Shown here piece after piece: positions 17,420 to 27,203 of a DNA stretch of 64,000 nt. The stretch's first letter is position 1; every line of letters begins with the position of its first letter. This DNA comes from CAIWHR01 sp963741355 (GTDB lineage: Bacteria > Pseudomonadota > Gammaproteobacteria > Burkholderiales > Casimicrobiaceae). The stretch covers positions 186,001 to 250,000 of the forward strand of contig CAVUIG010000003.1 of assembly GCA_963741355.1 (NCBI GenBank). The letters are read 5' to 3'. A program made the position numbers and the translations under genes. The notes below the pieces were generated by a model, which was not told the origin of the DNA, ran no database searches, and was given only the letters and a program-made list of their open reading frames with translations.

Positions 17420-20042
17420 TGACGAGCCTTCCGGGGACGACGACGACCTTCTTCACCGGCGCGCCCGCGGCGTGTTTCGCGACGTCCGCGCTCGCGCGCG
17501 CCGCCGATTCGATCGCCGCGCGGTCGGCGGAAGCCGGCACGACGAGCTTGCCGCGCAGCTTGCCGTTGATCTGCAGCACCAGCTCGATCTCGTCCTGCGC
17601 GAGCGCCGCCGCGTCGACCGCGGGCCAGGGCGCGTCGAGCAGGTCGCCGTGCTGCGCCGCGAAGCCGAGGTCGTTCCAGATCGTCCACGTCGTGTGCGGG
17701 ACGACCGGATACAGCACGCGCAGCAGGATCGACATGCCCTCGCGCAAGAGCGCGTTGCCGGCCGTGGATTCGTCCGTGACCGATTCGAGCGTGTTGAGGA
17801 GCTTCATCCCGGCCGAGACGACGGTGTTGTACTGGATGCGCTCGTAGTCGTAGTTCGCCTGTTTCAGCGTGACGTGGAGCTCGCGCCGCGCCGCCTTGAG
17901 CGCCGCGGACGCGGACGCTCCGTCGATTGCATGCGGCGCTGCTCGCAGCCGCTCGGCGCGGGACTGCGCGAACGTCCACAGCCGGCGGAGGAACCGGTGT
18001 GCGCCTTCGACGCCGGCATCCGACCACACCGCGCTGTCCTGCGGCGAGCCGGCGAACATCACGAACAGGCGCGCCGTGTCGGCGCCGTATCGCTCGATGA
18101 TCGCCTGCGGATCGACGCCGTTCAACTTCGACTTGGACATCGTACCGACGCCGCCGTACTCGACAGGCTGCCCGTCGGCCTTGAGGCGGGCGCCGGTGAC
18201 CTTGCCTTCGGCGTCGTGCGTGACGTCGACGTCTGCCGGCGCGCAGTAGTCGATTCCACCCTTCGCAGTACGGCGGAAAAAGATGTGATTGAGCAGCATC
18301 CCCTGCGTCATCAGCCGCGTGAAGGGCTCGTCGAACTTGACGAGCCCCATGTCGCGCATCACCTTGGTCCAGAAGCGCGCGTAGAGAAGATGCAGGATCG
18401 CGTGCTCGATGCCGCCGATGTACTGGTCCATCGGGTTCCAGTAGTCGTTGCGCCCATCGACCATCGTCGGCGCGTCGAAAGACGCATACCGCATGTAATA
18501 CCACGACGAGTCGACGAACGTGTCGAGCGTGTCCGTCTCGCGCTTGGCGGGACCTCCGCATTTCGGGCATGTCGTGTCGACGAAATCCGCGCGCTTCGCG
18601 AGCGGATTGCCGGCGCCCTCGGGCACGCAATCCTCCGGCAGCACGACGGGCAGGTCCTTCTCCGGAACCGGAACGTCCCCGCACGCGGGACAGTGGACGA
18701 TGGGGATCGGCGTGCCCCAGTACCGCTGGCGCGAGATGCCCCAGTCGCGCAGCCGGTAAGTGATCTTCTTCTCGCCCAAGCCTTTCGCGGCGAGATCGGC
18801 GGCAATGGCGTCGATCGCCGCTTCGTAGGCGAGGCCGTCGTACTTGCCGGAGTTGACGCAGTGTCCGCGCGTCTTGTCCTCGTACCACGACTGCCACGCG
18901 TCGGTCGAGAAGGTCTCGCCGTCGATCGCGATGACCTGCTTGATGGGCAACCCGTACTTCTTGGCGAACGCGAAGTCGCGCTCGTCGTGCGCGGGCACGC
19001 CCATCACCGCGCCGTCGCCGTAGGCCATCAGCACGTAGTTGCCGACCCACACCTCGACCCTATCGCCCGTCAGCGGATGCGTGACGAAGAGCCCCGTCGG
19101 CATGCCCTTCTTCTCCATCGTCGCGACGTCGACTTCGGACACGCCGCCGCGCCGGCACTCGTCGATGAACGCGGCGAGTGCCGGGCTCGATTTTGCCGCG
19201 TGCATCGCGAGCGGGTGCTCGGCCGCGACCGCGCAGAAGGTGACGCCCATGATCGTGTCGGCGCGCGTCGTGAAGACGTTCATCCGGCCGTCGCCGATCG
19301 GCTTGCCGCGCATTTCACCTTCTGTGCTCCGGATGTCGTGCGGAAAAGCGAACCGCACGCCGCGGCTCTTGCCGATCCAGTTCGCCTGCATCACCCGCAC
19401 GCGCTCGGGCCATCCGGTCATCTTGTCGAGGTTGTCGAGGAGCTCGTCGGCGTAGTCCGTGATCCGGAGGTAGTACATCGGGATCTCGCGCTTCTCGACG
19501 GGCGCTCCCGAGCGCCAGCCCTTGCCGTCGATGACCTGCTCGTTCGCAAGCACCGTCTGGTCGACCGGGTCCCAGTTGACGACGCCGGTCGTCTTGTACG
19601 CGATTCCCCTCTCGAGCATCTTCAGGAAGAACCACTGGTTCCACTTGTAGTACGCGGGATCGCAGGTCGACAGCTCGCGCGACCAGTCGATCGCGAGACC
19701 GACCGCCTGCATCTGCCGCTTCATCGTCGCGATGTTGTCGTGCGTCCACTTCGCCGGCGGGACGCCGCTCTTCATCGCCGCGTTCTCGGCCGGCAGCCCG
19801 AACGCGTCCCAGCCCATCGGCGTCAGCACGTTGTATCCCTGCATCCGCAGATACCGGTACATCATGTCGCCGATCGTGTAGTTGCGGACGTGCCCCATGT
19901 GCAGGATGCCGGACGGGTAGGGCAGCATCGACACGCAGTAATACTTCTTCTTATCGGGGCGCTCGACGGCGCGATACGCGTCGGCGGCCTTCCATGCGGC
20001 CTGCGCAGCGGTTTCGATCTCGGCGGGCTGATAGGGTTTCAT
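17406..20042 (-). CDS. leuS: Leucyl-tRNA synthetase
   Basis: 878 residues, the normal length. The class I HIGH motif is in 'PYPSGILHMGHVRNYTIGD' and the KMSKS loop is 'GTMSKSKLNG'. The zinc-binding insertion ('HCPACGDVPVP', 'TTCPKCGGPAKRE') and the editing domain ('TTRADTIMGVTFCAVAAEHP') are present. It charges tRNA-Leu in the cytosol. It is the first gene of the leuS-lptE-holA unit and has a good -10 box about 57 bases upstream of its ATG. Confidence 0.98.
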   Translation of the reverse strand: MKPYQPAEIETAAQAAWKAADAYRAVERPDKKKYYCVSMLPYPSGILHMGHVRNYTIGDMMYRYLRMQGYNVLTPMGWDAFGLPAENAAMKSGVPPAKWTHDNIATMKRQMQAVGLAIDWSRELSTCDPAYYKWNQWFFLKMLERGIAYKTTGVVNWDPVDQTVLANEQVIDGKGWRSGAPVEKREIPMYYLRITDYADELLDNLDKMTGWPERVRVMQANWIGKSRGVRFAFPHDIRSTEGEMRGKPIGDGRMNVFTTRADTIMGVTFCAVAAEHPLAMHAAKSSPALAAFIDECRRGGVSEVDVATMEKKGMPTGLFVTHPLTGDRVEVWVGNYVLMAYGDGAVMGVPAHDERDFAFAKKYGLPIKQVIAIDGETFSTDAWQSWYEDKTRGHCVNSGKYDGLAYEAAIDAIAADLAAKGLGEKKITYRLRDWGISRQRYWGTPIPIVHCPACGDVPVPEKDLPVVLPEDCVPEGAGNPLAKRADFVDTTCPKCGGPAKRETDTLDTFVDSSWYYMRYASFDAPTMVDGRNDYWNPMDQYIGGIEHAILHLLYARFWTKVMRDMGLVKFDEPFTRLMTQGMLLNHIFFRRTAKGGIDYCAPADVDVTHDAEGKVTGARLKADGQPVEYGGVGTMSKSKLNGVDPQAIIERYGADTARLFVMFAGSPQDSAVWSDAGVEGAHRFLRRLWTFAQSRAERLRAAPHAIDGASASAALKAARRELHVTLKQANYDYERIQYNTVVSAGMKLLNTLESVTDESTAGNALLREGMSILLRVLYPVVPHTTWTIWNDLGFAAQHGDLLDAPWPAVDAAALAQDEIELVLQINGKLRGKLVVPASADRAAIESAARASADVAKHAAGAPVKKVVVVPGRLVNVVV

Positions 20043-20098
20043 GCGATTCCGGTTCCGGTACGAGGCGCGACGGCGGCGGGGGATTTGTCAGGCCGTCG

Positions 20099-20104
20099 AT
20101 TATA
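20099..20104 (-). promoter_or_regulatory. Putative -10 box upstream of leuS
   Basis: A perfect TATAAT on the minus strand lies 57 bases upstream of the leuS ATG, within an otherwise GC-rich stretch. No good -35 hexamer is visible at 16-18 bases, so only the -10 part is supported. Confidence 0.5.
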
Positions 20105-20130
20105 CCGGCGCACCTGGGCGGGGCCCGTTC

Positions 20131-20706
20131 TCAGCCCCCCGGAATCCCAGGGCCCAGCAAAGCATAGACGCCGAGTGCGGCGAACAGCAGCGCCGCGCCG
20201 ATTCGCACCGCCTTGAACGGAATCGCGGTCGCGGCGGCCTCGCCGATCAGCACGACAGGAATGTCGGCGATCAGCATCCCGCAGGTCGTGCCCAGGATCA
20301 CGGCGGCGAGCGCGTCGAAGCGCGCGGCAAGCACCATCGTGGCAATCTGAGTCTTGTCGCCGATCTCCGCGAGAAAGAATGCGACGACGGTGACGCCGAA
20401 CACCCCCATCCGCGACATCTTGGGAGGCTCTTCGGAGTCGAGGGTATCGGGCTTGAGCGCCCACACGGCGACGGCGAAGAAGGCGAGCGCGACGATCCAG
20501 CGCAGCACATCGGGCGGGAGTTGCGAGCGGACGAGATTGCCGAGGTATCCGGCCAGCGCGTGGTTGGCGAGCGTCGCGACGAGAATGCCCGCGATGATCG
20601 GCACGGGCTTCCTGAACCGCGCCGCCAGCATCAGCGCGAGGAGTTGCGTCTTGTCGCCGATCTCGCCGAGGGCGACGACGCCGGCCGATACCAGGAAGGC
20701 TTCCAC
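20131..20706 (-). CDS. GDT1/UPF0016 family cation (Mn2+) exporter
   Basis: 191-residue membrane protein with the two-fold repeat typical of the family: 'GEIGDKTQLLALMLAARF' in the first half and 'AEIGDKTQIATMVLAARF' in the second. Each E-x-G-D-K-T-Q motif lies in a membrane helix and forms part of the cation site. Bacterial members such as MneA export manganese. The start is taken as the GTG at 20706, since the upstream continuation of the frame is Arg/Pro-rich and non-hydrophobic. It lies 89 bases upstream of leuS on the same strand. Confidence 0.88.
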   Translation of the reverse strand: MEAFLVSAGVVALGEIGDKTQLLALMLAARFRKPVPIIAGILVATLANHALAGYLGNLVRSQLPPDVLRWIVALAFFAVAVWALKPDTLDSEEPPKMSRMGVFGVTVVAFFLAEIGDKTQIATMVLAARFDALAAVILGTTCGMLIADIPVVLIGEAAATAIPFKAVRIGAALLFAALGVYALLGPGIPGG

Positions 20707-20841
20707 GGAATGGGATGTCGCCGGTCGGTGTTGGCGGCTTTGCGTTGCCGGCCGCGAAATCGGGCCGCCGGTCGGCCGGCCCGGCACGCCAGACTGACGA
20801 ATTGCGAGGCGGCGCGTGCGAACCGCCCTGGCGACGGTAGA

Positions 20842-20847
20842 ATTATA
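20842..20847 (-). promoter_or_regulatory. Putative -10 box for the GDT1-family gene
   Basis: A perfect TATAAT on the minus strand, about 136 bases upstream of the GTG. If used, it would give an RNA leader of about 130 bases with several GC-rich inverted repeats. The -35 region is poor. Confidence 0.4.
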
Positions 20848-20880
20848 GCCTCGCCGCCGGAAGCCTCGCGATGCCACGAC

Positions 20881-23096
20881 ATGCCAACCGTCGTCGCACC
20901 GGCGAAAATGCAGCTGGACAACCCTCACTTGAATTCACTCTCCCGCCCTCGGCCGTCGCCCTGTCGAATCCCGCGCATCGTGCTCGCGGCGCTCGCGCTC
21001 GCGTGCGCGACGAGCGTATTCGCCGCGCCGGTGAAGACGGAGCACGTCGAAGCGGAGCTCGTCGCCGATCGCACGGCGCTCGTCCCCGGCGAGCCACTGA
21101 CCGTCGCGCTGCGCCTCGCGATCGCGCCGGGCTGGCACACCTACTGGCGCAATCCGGGCGATTCCGGATTGCCGACGACGATTGCCTGGCAGCTTCCGGC
21201 GGGCGTCACCGCGGGCCCGATCGAATGGCCGGCGCCGCAGATGCTGCCGGTCGGGCCGCTGATGAACTACGGTTACGAAGGCACCGTGCTCCACCTGTCG
21301 GAGCTCAAGGTCGCGCCGGGGCAGGCCACGGGCGCGAAGCGCGACGCTCAAGGCGCGCGCCGATTGGCTCGTGTGCCGCGAGACCTGCATTCCCGACGGC
21401 GCCGATCTCACGCTCGTGCTTCCGGTCGCGAAGAGCGCGCAACCCGACGCGAAATGGGCCGAGAAGATTTCGGCCGCGCGCGCCGCGCTGCCGCAGCCGC
21501 TCGCGGGATGGAAGGCCACGGCGCAGGGATCGGGCCAGATGATCGCGTTGAAGCTCGTCGCGCCCGCGGGCGCGCCGGATCCGGGTGTCCTGCAATTTTT
21601 CCCGTATGAGGAAAATCTCGTCGAGCCCTCGGGTGCGCAACGCCTCGCGCGTGACGGCGACAACTATGTGCTGACGCTTCCGGTGGCGAGCACGTTCGTC
21701 GCGCCACCGCACCGTCTTGCCGGCGTCATCTCGGCGGCCGGCGGATTCGGCGGGGGCGCTCGCGCGGCGACCCTCGACGCCGCATTCTCCGGCACGCTCG
21801 CCGCCGGCCCGAGGCCCGCGCAGGCGGCGGTGCCGACGCTCAATCTCGCCGCGCCCGCGTCGGGCGACGACAGGCTCACGCTGGCGCTGGCGCTCGTCTC
21901 CGCGCTCATCGGCGGCCTCATCCTCAACCTGATGCCCTGCGTGTTCCCGGTGCTCTCGCTCAAGGTGCTCGGATTCGCGACGCAGCACGATTCGCGCTCG
22001 ACGCTGCGCCACGAGGCGATGGCGTTTGCCGGCGGCGTCATCCTCACGTTCGTCGCGCTGGGGCTCGCGCTGTTCGCGCTGCGCGCCGCCGGCGAGGAGC
22101 TCGGCTGGGGCTTCCAGCTGCAATCGCCCGCGGTCGTCGCCGCGCTCGCGGTGCTCTTCTTCGTGCTGGCGACCAACCTGTCCGGCGTCTTCGAGTTCGG
22201 CCAGCTGTTTCCGTCCAACGTTGCGAACTGGACCGCGAAGAACCGCACGGTGGACGCCTTCGGCTCCGGCGTGCTGGCCGTCGTGATCGCGTCGCCTTGC
22301 ACCGCGCCGTTCATGGGCGCCGCGCTGGGATTCGCGATGGGGGGATCGGCCGCGACGCTCCTGATCGTGTTCGTCGCGCTCGGCGTCGGCATGGCGCTTC
22401 CTTACGTGCTGCTCGCATGGTTTCCGGAATGGCGGCGCCGGCTGCCGCGCTCCGGCCCCTGGCTGCTGCGCTTCAAGCAGATCCTCGCGTTTCCGCTCTA
22501 CGCGACGGTGATCTGGCTCGCCTGGGTGCTGGGCGCGCAGCGCGACAACGACGCCGTCGTGCGGCTGCTCGCGGCGCTTTTGTGCGTCGGCTTCGGCCTG
22601 TGGGCATGGCGCATCTTCCGCACCGGCGGCGCGCGGCCATGGGGATTCGCCTGCATTCTCGCGCTCGTCGGCGCGGGCGCGATCGCGTGGCCGCTGTTCG
22701 CGGCGGACGCCGATCAGGGCGCGAATCCGAAAGAGCGCCGCCGCACCCGCGGCGGAAGACGGCTGGGCGCCGTTCACGCCCGCGCGCGTGGCCGAGCTGA
22801 CCGCCGCGGGACGGCCGGTCTTCGTCGATTTCACGGCGGCGTGGTGCGTCACCTGCCAGGTGAACAAGCGCCTGGTGCTCAATACCGAGGCGGTGCGCTC
22901 GGCGTTCGCGCGTGCCGGGGTCGTGCTCCTGCGCGCCGACTGGACTCGCCGCGATCCGGTGATCACGCAGACGCTCGCGGCGCTGGGGCGCAACGGCGTG
23001 CCGGTGTACGTGCTGCATCGTCCGGGCAAGCCGCCGTTGCTTCTTCCCGAAGTCCTGCAGCAGCAGGACGTGCTCGACGCGCTCGCGACGCTGTAG
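20881..23096 (+). CDS. DsbD/ScsB-type thiol:disulfide interchange protein, two frameshifts
   Basis: Membrane reductase passing electrons from cytosolic thioredoxin to the periplasm. N-terminal signal sequence ('IPRIVLAALALACATSVFA'), then a periplasmic domain ('WHTYWRNPGDSGLPTTI', 'DWLVCRETCIPDGADL'), eight membrane helices with the cysteine motifs 'NLMPCVFPVLSLKVL' and 'ASPCTAPFMGAALG', and a C-terminal thioredoxin domain 'VDFTAAWCVTCQVNKR'. The frame changes twice, each time by one extra base: near 21331-21345 and near 22731-22736. The corrected length is about 737 residues. All functional residues survive, so assembly indels are likely. The large N-terminal domain fits ScsB-like proteins. 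The exact start (20881, 20908 or TTG 20929) is uncertain. Confidence 0.85.
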
Positions 23097-23185
23097 GCGC
23101 AACGAAGGACGCACGAGACTCCCCGGCTGGCTTTTGCTTTGCGCTCCGCGGTATGCTTCGCGCGCCGTCAACAGCGAGGAACATC

Positions 23186-24190
23186 GTGCAGGGAATCCAA
23201 TCACCGGCGCGTGCACCAATGCAGCGCCCGGCGAATTGTCTGACCGGACGTCCTTGGCTCGTCGTCGCAGCCGGGTTGCTCGCCGCCTGCGGGCAACAAG
23301 GCGAGCGTCCCCTGCAGGGATACGTCGAGGGCGAATACGTTCGCGTCGCCGCGCCGTTCGCCGGCGCACTGCGGCAGCTCTCGGTCAAGCGTGGCGATCA
23401 GGTCGTGGCGGGCGCGCCGCTCTTCGCGCTGGAGCGCGACAACGAAATCGCTGCGCGCCGGCAGGCGGAGCAACAGCGCATGGCCGCCGATGCGCGACTC
23501 GAAAACCTGAAGACCGGGAAACGGGCGCCCGAAGTGGAGACCATTGCCGAGCAGGTGCGCCAGGCGGTCGCTGCGCGCGACCTGTCGGCGGCAAACCTCA
23601 AGCGACAGGAAAAGCTCTTCGCCGAGGGCTTCGTCAGCAAGGCGGCGCTGGACGACGCGCGGACTGCGCTGATGCGCGATGAAGCGCAGGTCGGGCAATT
23701 CCGGGCTTCGGTCGCCGTCGCCAAGATGCCGGCGCGGGCCGACGAAATACGTGCCGCCGAGGCCGATGCGGCTGCCGCCCGCGACGCCCTCGCGCAGGCA
23801 GATTGGCGTCTCGTCCAGCGCGCAATCGCTGCGCCGGAAGCCGCGCTTGTCAACGACACCTACTACGTCGTCGGCGACTGGGTGCAAGCGGGCGCACCGG
23901 TGGCTAGTTTGCTGCCGCCGGGCAACGTCAAGGCCCGCTTCTTCGTCCCGGAAACCACGCTCGGCCAATTGAAGCGCGGACAAACCGTTAGTGTTGCTTG
24001 CGACGGTTGCGACGCGCCCATCGCTGCGACGATCGTGTTCATCGCCGATCGCGCCGAGTTCACTCCGCCGGTGCTTTATTCCAAGGAGAACCGCGCGAAG
24101 CTCGTCTATCTCGTCGAGGCGAAGCCCTCGCCGGCGGATGCGCCGAAGCTCCACCCCGGCCAGCCGGTCGACGTCACGTTGCCCAGATGA
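23186..24190 (+). CDS. HlyD family periplasmic adaptor lipoprotein of an ABC efflux system
   Basis: 334 residues. The N-terminus ends in a lipobox 'VVAAGLLAACGQQ'. It is followed by the biotinyl-lipoyl half ('VRVAAPFAGALRQLSVKRGD'), a long helical hairpin (about residues 85-200, rich in Ala, Arg and Glu) and the barrel part 'NVKARFFVPETTLGQLKRG'. It resembles E. coli YbhG, the membrane-fusion partner of YbhFSR. A GTG at 23186 has AGGA 5 bases upstream; an ATG at 23219 without a ribosome site is the alternative. Its stop overlaps the ATPase start (ATGA), so the cassette is coupled. Confidence 0.85.
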   Translation: MQGIQSPARAPMQRPANCLTGRPWLVVAAGLLAACGQQGERPLQGYVEGEYVRVAAPFAGALRQLSVKRGDQVVAGAPLFALERDNEIAARRQAEQQRMAADARLENLKTGKRAPEVETIAEQVRQAVAARDLSAANLKRQEKLFAEGFVSKAALDDARTALMRDEAQVGQFRASVAVAKMPARADEIRAAEADAAAARDALAQADWRLVQRAIAAPEAALVNDTYYVVGDWVQAGAPVASLLPPGNVKARFFVPETTLGQLKRGQTVSVACDGCDAPIAATIVFIADRAEFTPPVLYSKENRAKLVYLVEAKPSPADAPKLHPGQPVDVTLPR

Positions 24191-25149
24191 CGCCGTCCGC
24201 CGCCACCGATGTTGTCATCGACGTCCGCGGTCTCAACAAGAGCTTCGGCAGCCATCATGTGGTGAAGGATCTGGTGCTGTCGGTCAAGCGCGGCGAGATC
24301 TTCGGATTCCTCGGGCCCAACGGCAGCGGCAAGACCACGTCGATCCGGATGCTGTGCGGCCTCTGACCCCAACCAGCGGCGAGGGAACTTGCCTCGGCTA
24401 CGACATCCTGCGCGAGACGAAGGAGATCAAGCGCCACGCCGGCTACATGACACAGCGATTCTCGTTCTGGGAGGACCTGACGATCCGCGAGAACCTGCGC
24501 TTCGTCGCGCGCATGTACCAGATGGATGACGTCAGCCGTCGCGTCGAGGACGCTCGGGCGAGCTCGGGCTCGCGAACCGCGCCGACCAGCTTGCGGGTGA
24601 GCTGTCGGGCGGATGGAAGCAGCGGTTGGCGCTCGCCGCGTGCCTCCTGCACGAGCCGCAACTTCTGCTGCTGGACGAGCCGACCGCCGGCGTGGATCCG
24701 AAGGCGCGCCGCGATTTCTGGGACCACCTGCACGAGTTCGCGGCGCGCGGCATCACGATCCTCGTCAGCACGCATTACATGGACGAAGCGGAGCGCTGCC
24801 ACAAGCTGGGGTACATCCTCAACGGCACATTGCTGATTCAGGGGACCGCGAAGGAAGTCATCGCGAGCCAGCCGCTTGTCACGTGGGCGGTCGACGGCCC
24901 GCGAGCTGCGCGGAGCTCGCGAGTCGCCTGCGCGCGCTGCCTGCGGTCGAGCAGGTCGCGGCGTTCGGCGCGGCGCTGCACGTGACCGGGTCGGACGCCG
25001 CGCGCCTCGATGCAGCCATTGCGCCCTTGAAAGCGGAGCCCGGGCGAAACTGGAGACGCATCGAGCCGAGCCTCGAGGACGTATTCATCCACCTAATGCA
25101 AGACGACGGGTCGACCGGTTCGGACGCCGCGGCGGCGATGAAACGATGA
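24187..25149 (+). CDS. ABC-2 type efflux ATPase (YbhF-like), three frameshifts
   Basis: Corrected length is about 321 residues. Walker A 'GPNGSGKTTSIRMLCGL' is in the first frame and ends at a premature TGA at 24364-24366. Restoring one missing base gives 'LTPTSGEGTCLGYDI'. A second missing base near 24555 restores 'GELGLANRADQLAGELSGG' (signature) and then Walker B 'LLLLDEPTAGVDP' with the His switch 'VSTHYMDEAERC'. A third missing base near 24900 restores the end 'RIEPSLEDVFIHLMQDD'. No motif is lost, which favours sequence errors, but true decay is possible. The permease gene overlaps its stop. Confidence 0.8.
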
Positions 25150-26282
25150 GCGCTACTTCTCCGTTTCGCGCTGGTTCGCCATCGTCGGCAAGGAATTCAT
25201 CCAGATGAAACGCGACCGGCTGACGTTCGGGATGATCGTCGGCATCCCGGTGATGCAGCTCGTGCTGTTCGGTTTCGCGATCAACTCGGACCCGAAGCAC
25301 CTGCCGACCGCGCTGCTCGATTTCGACCGAAGCGAGTTCTCGCGCAGCATCGAGAGCGCGCTGAAGAACAGCGATTATTTTCAGTTTGTGGGCGAGGCGA
25401 AGGACGAAGTGGAGGCAGAGCGCCTGCTCGCCACCGGCGGCGCGCAGTTCGTCGTCACGATCCCCACCGGGTTCTCCCGTGCGCTGGTTCGCGGCGAGCG
25501 CCCGTCAATGCTCATCGAAGCCGATGCTACCGACCCGACCGCCACTGGCAATGCCATCTCCGCGGTGAATCTGCTCACACAGAACGCACTCGCGCACGAT
25601 CTCGTCGGCCCGCTTGCGCCACTCGCGGCCACGCCCGGCGCCGTTCGAAATGCTGGTGCACCCGCGCTACAACCCGGAGGCCGTCACGCAGTACAACGTG
25701 GTGCCCGGCCTGATCGGCGTGATTCTGACGATGACGATGGTGCTGATGACCGGGCTCGCGATCACGCGCGAGCAGGAGCGCGGGACGATGGAGAACCTGC
25801 TTTCCACGCCGGCGACGCCGCTCGAGGTGATGACGGGGAAGATCGTGCCGTACATCGTGATCGGGCTCGTTCAGGTGACGATTGTGCTTGCGCTGGCGCG
25901 CCTGTTCTTCCATGTGCCGATGCTGGGCAGCCTCGCGGTGCTCTACGTCGCGGTGTTCCTCTTCATTGCCGCCAACCTGACGCTCGGGCTCATGTTCTCG
26001 TCGATCGCGCGCAACCAGCTGCAGGCGATGCAGATGACATTCTTCTTCTTCCTGCCGTCGATGCTGCTTTCGGGCTTCATGTTCCCGTTCCGCGGCATGC
26101 CGGGCTGGGCGCAGGCCGTTGGCGAGGTCCTCCCGCTGACGCACTTCCTCCGAATCGTCCGCGGCGTGCTGCTGAAGGGCAACGGCGTCGTCGAGGCATT
26201 GCCCGAGGCGTGGCCGATCATCGCGTTCATGACGGTCGTGCTGTTGATCGGCCTGCGCACGTTCCGCAGCACGCTCGATTGA
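25146..26282 (+). CDS. ABC-2 type efflux permease (YbhS/YbhR-like), two frameshifts
   Basis: Corrected length is about 378 residues. The ATG at 25146 overlaps the ATPase stop; one base is missing near 25152, after which 'YFSVSRWFAIVGKEFIQMK' reads through. The first helix is 'GMIVGIPVMQLVLFGFAI', followed by a periplasmic domain. An extra base near 25630-25645 changes frame again before 'PFEMLVHPRYNPEAVTQYN'. The remaining five helices include 'GLAITREQERGTMENLLSTP', the family signature. With the HlyD and ATPase genes it forms a drug or lipid exporter; no second permease gene follows. Confidence 0.82.
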
Positions 26283-26285
26283 TCG

Positions 26286-27161
26286 CTAGCGCAGCGCGAG
26301 CACGAGACCGAACGGAACGAAGATGACGGACATCACGTTGCCGATCAGCACGATCGAGGCGACCTTGCCGGGCTCCTGACCGTACTGCTCGGCCACCATG
26401 AAATTGAGGACCGCCGGGGGCAGCGATCCGAACAGGATCAGAAGTCCCTGCTGCAGCGGCGACAGCTCGAGCAACGGCGCGAGCAGCGCCGCCATCGCGA
26501 TACCGGTGAGCGGGCACACGAGGCCGCCGACGACGCCGAGGCGCCAGTCGGTCCAGCGCACGTCGCAAAGCCGCGCGCCGAGCGAGAGCAGCATCACCGG
26601 GATCAGCGCGTCGCCGACGAGCTTCAGCGTGACGGTCGTCCACGCCGGGATCGGCGGATGCACGAGCGCGAACGCGAAGCCCAGCACGGTCGACCAGACC
26701 ATCGGCGATCGCAGCAGGCTGCCGAACCGCGCCTGGTGGTCGAGCATCCAGACGCCCAGCGTGAACTGCAGCAGGTTCGAGATCGTGAACAGCGCGACCA
26801 TCGCCGAGAACCCGGGCGCCGCGAAGGCCAGCGCCGCGAGCGGCAGCCCCATGTTGCCGCAGTTGTTGAACATCATCGGCGGGACGAACGTGCGGGGATC
26901 CTGATGCAGCAGCTTCGCGAACGGCCATGCGATCAGTCCCGATCCGATGACGACGCCGACGCCGCCGAGGATCAGCATCCCGTTGGTCGCAACATCGAAT
27001 TCGCGGCTCGCCAGCGCCGAGAAGATGAGGGCCGGCGCCAGCACGTTCATGCTGATGCGGTTGACCCACGCCATGTCGGGCTTGGCCCGCCGCGCGTAGA
27101 GCCAGCCCAGCGCCACGATCGAGAACACGGGCGCGATGATGTCGACGATCCGTTCGAGCAT
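26286..27161 (-). CDS. AEC family transporter (auxin efflux carrier-like)
   Basis: 291 residues with about ten hydrophobic spans in two five-helix halves. 'NRISMNVLAPALIFSALASR' and 'MMFNNCGNMGLPLAALAFA' are the N-terminal AEC motifs; the latter carries the conserved Asn-Gly crossover. Bacterial AEC proteins export dicarboxylates or other small anions; the substrate here is unknown. I chose the ATG at 27161, since the extra upstream 12 residues lack hydrophobic character. It lies 42 bases downstream of hslU on the same strand and is convergent with the ABC-2 permease (3-base gap). Confidence 0.87.
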   Translation of the reverse strand: MLERIVDIIAPVFSIVALGWLYARRAKPDMAWVNRISMNVLAPALIFSALASREFDVATNGMLILGGVGVVIGSGLIAWPFAKLLHQDPRTFVPPMMFNNCGNMGLPLAALAFAAPGFSAMVALFTISNLLQFTLGVWMLDHQARFGSLLRSPMVWSTVLGFAFALVHPPIPAWTTVTLKLVGDALIPVMLLSLGARLCDVRWTDWRLGVVGGLVCPLTGIAMAALLAPLLELSPLQQGLLILFGSLPPAVLNFMVAEQYGQEPGKVASIVLIGNVMSVIFVPFGLVLALR

Positions 27162-27203
27162 CGGTTCCGCGCTCGTCGCCTGGCGTCCGCCGTGCACCGG
27201 AGA

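Noticed and set aside
17472..20216. A 914-codon plus-strand frame antisense to leuS
   Set aside because: It is antisense to a clear leuS with complete motifs; the composition is typical of a shadow frame in high-GC DNA.
20707..20840. A yybP-ykoY manganese riboswitch upstream of the GDT1-family gene
   Set aside because: Only a short CGTCAGTCT-like element matches; the conserved GGGGAGTAG and GCAAGACC parts are absent. Not listed as a feature.
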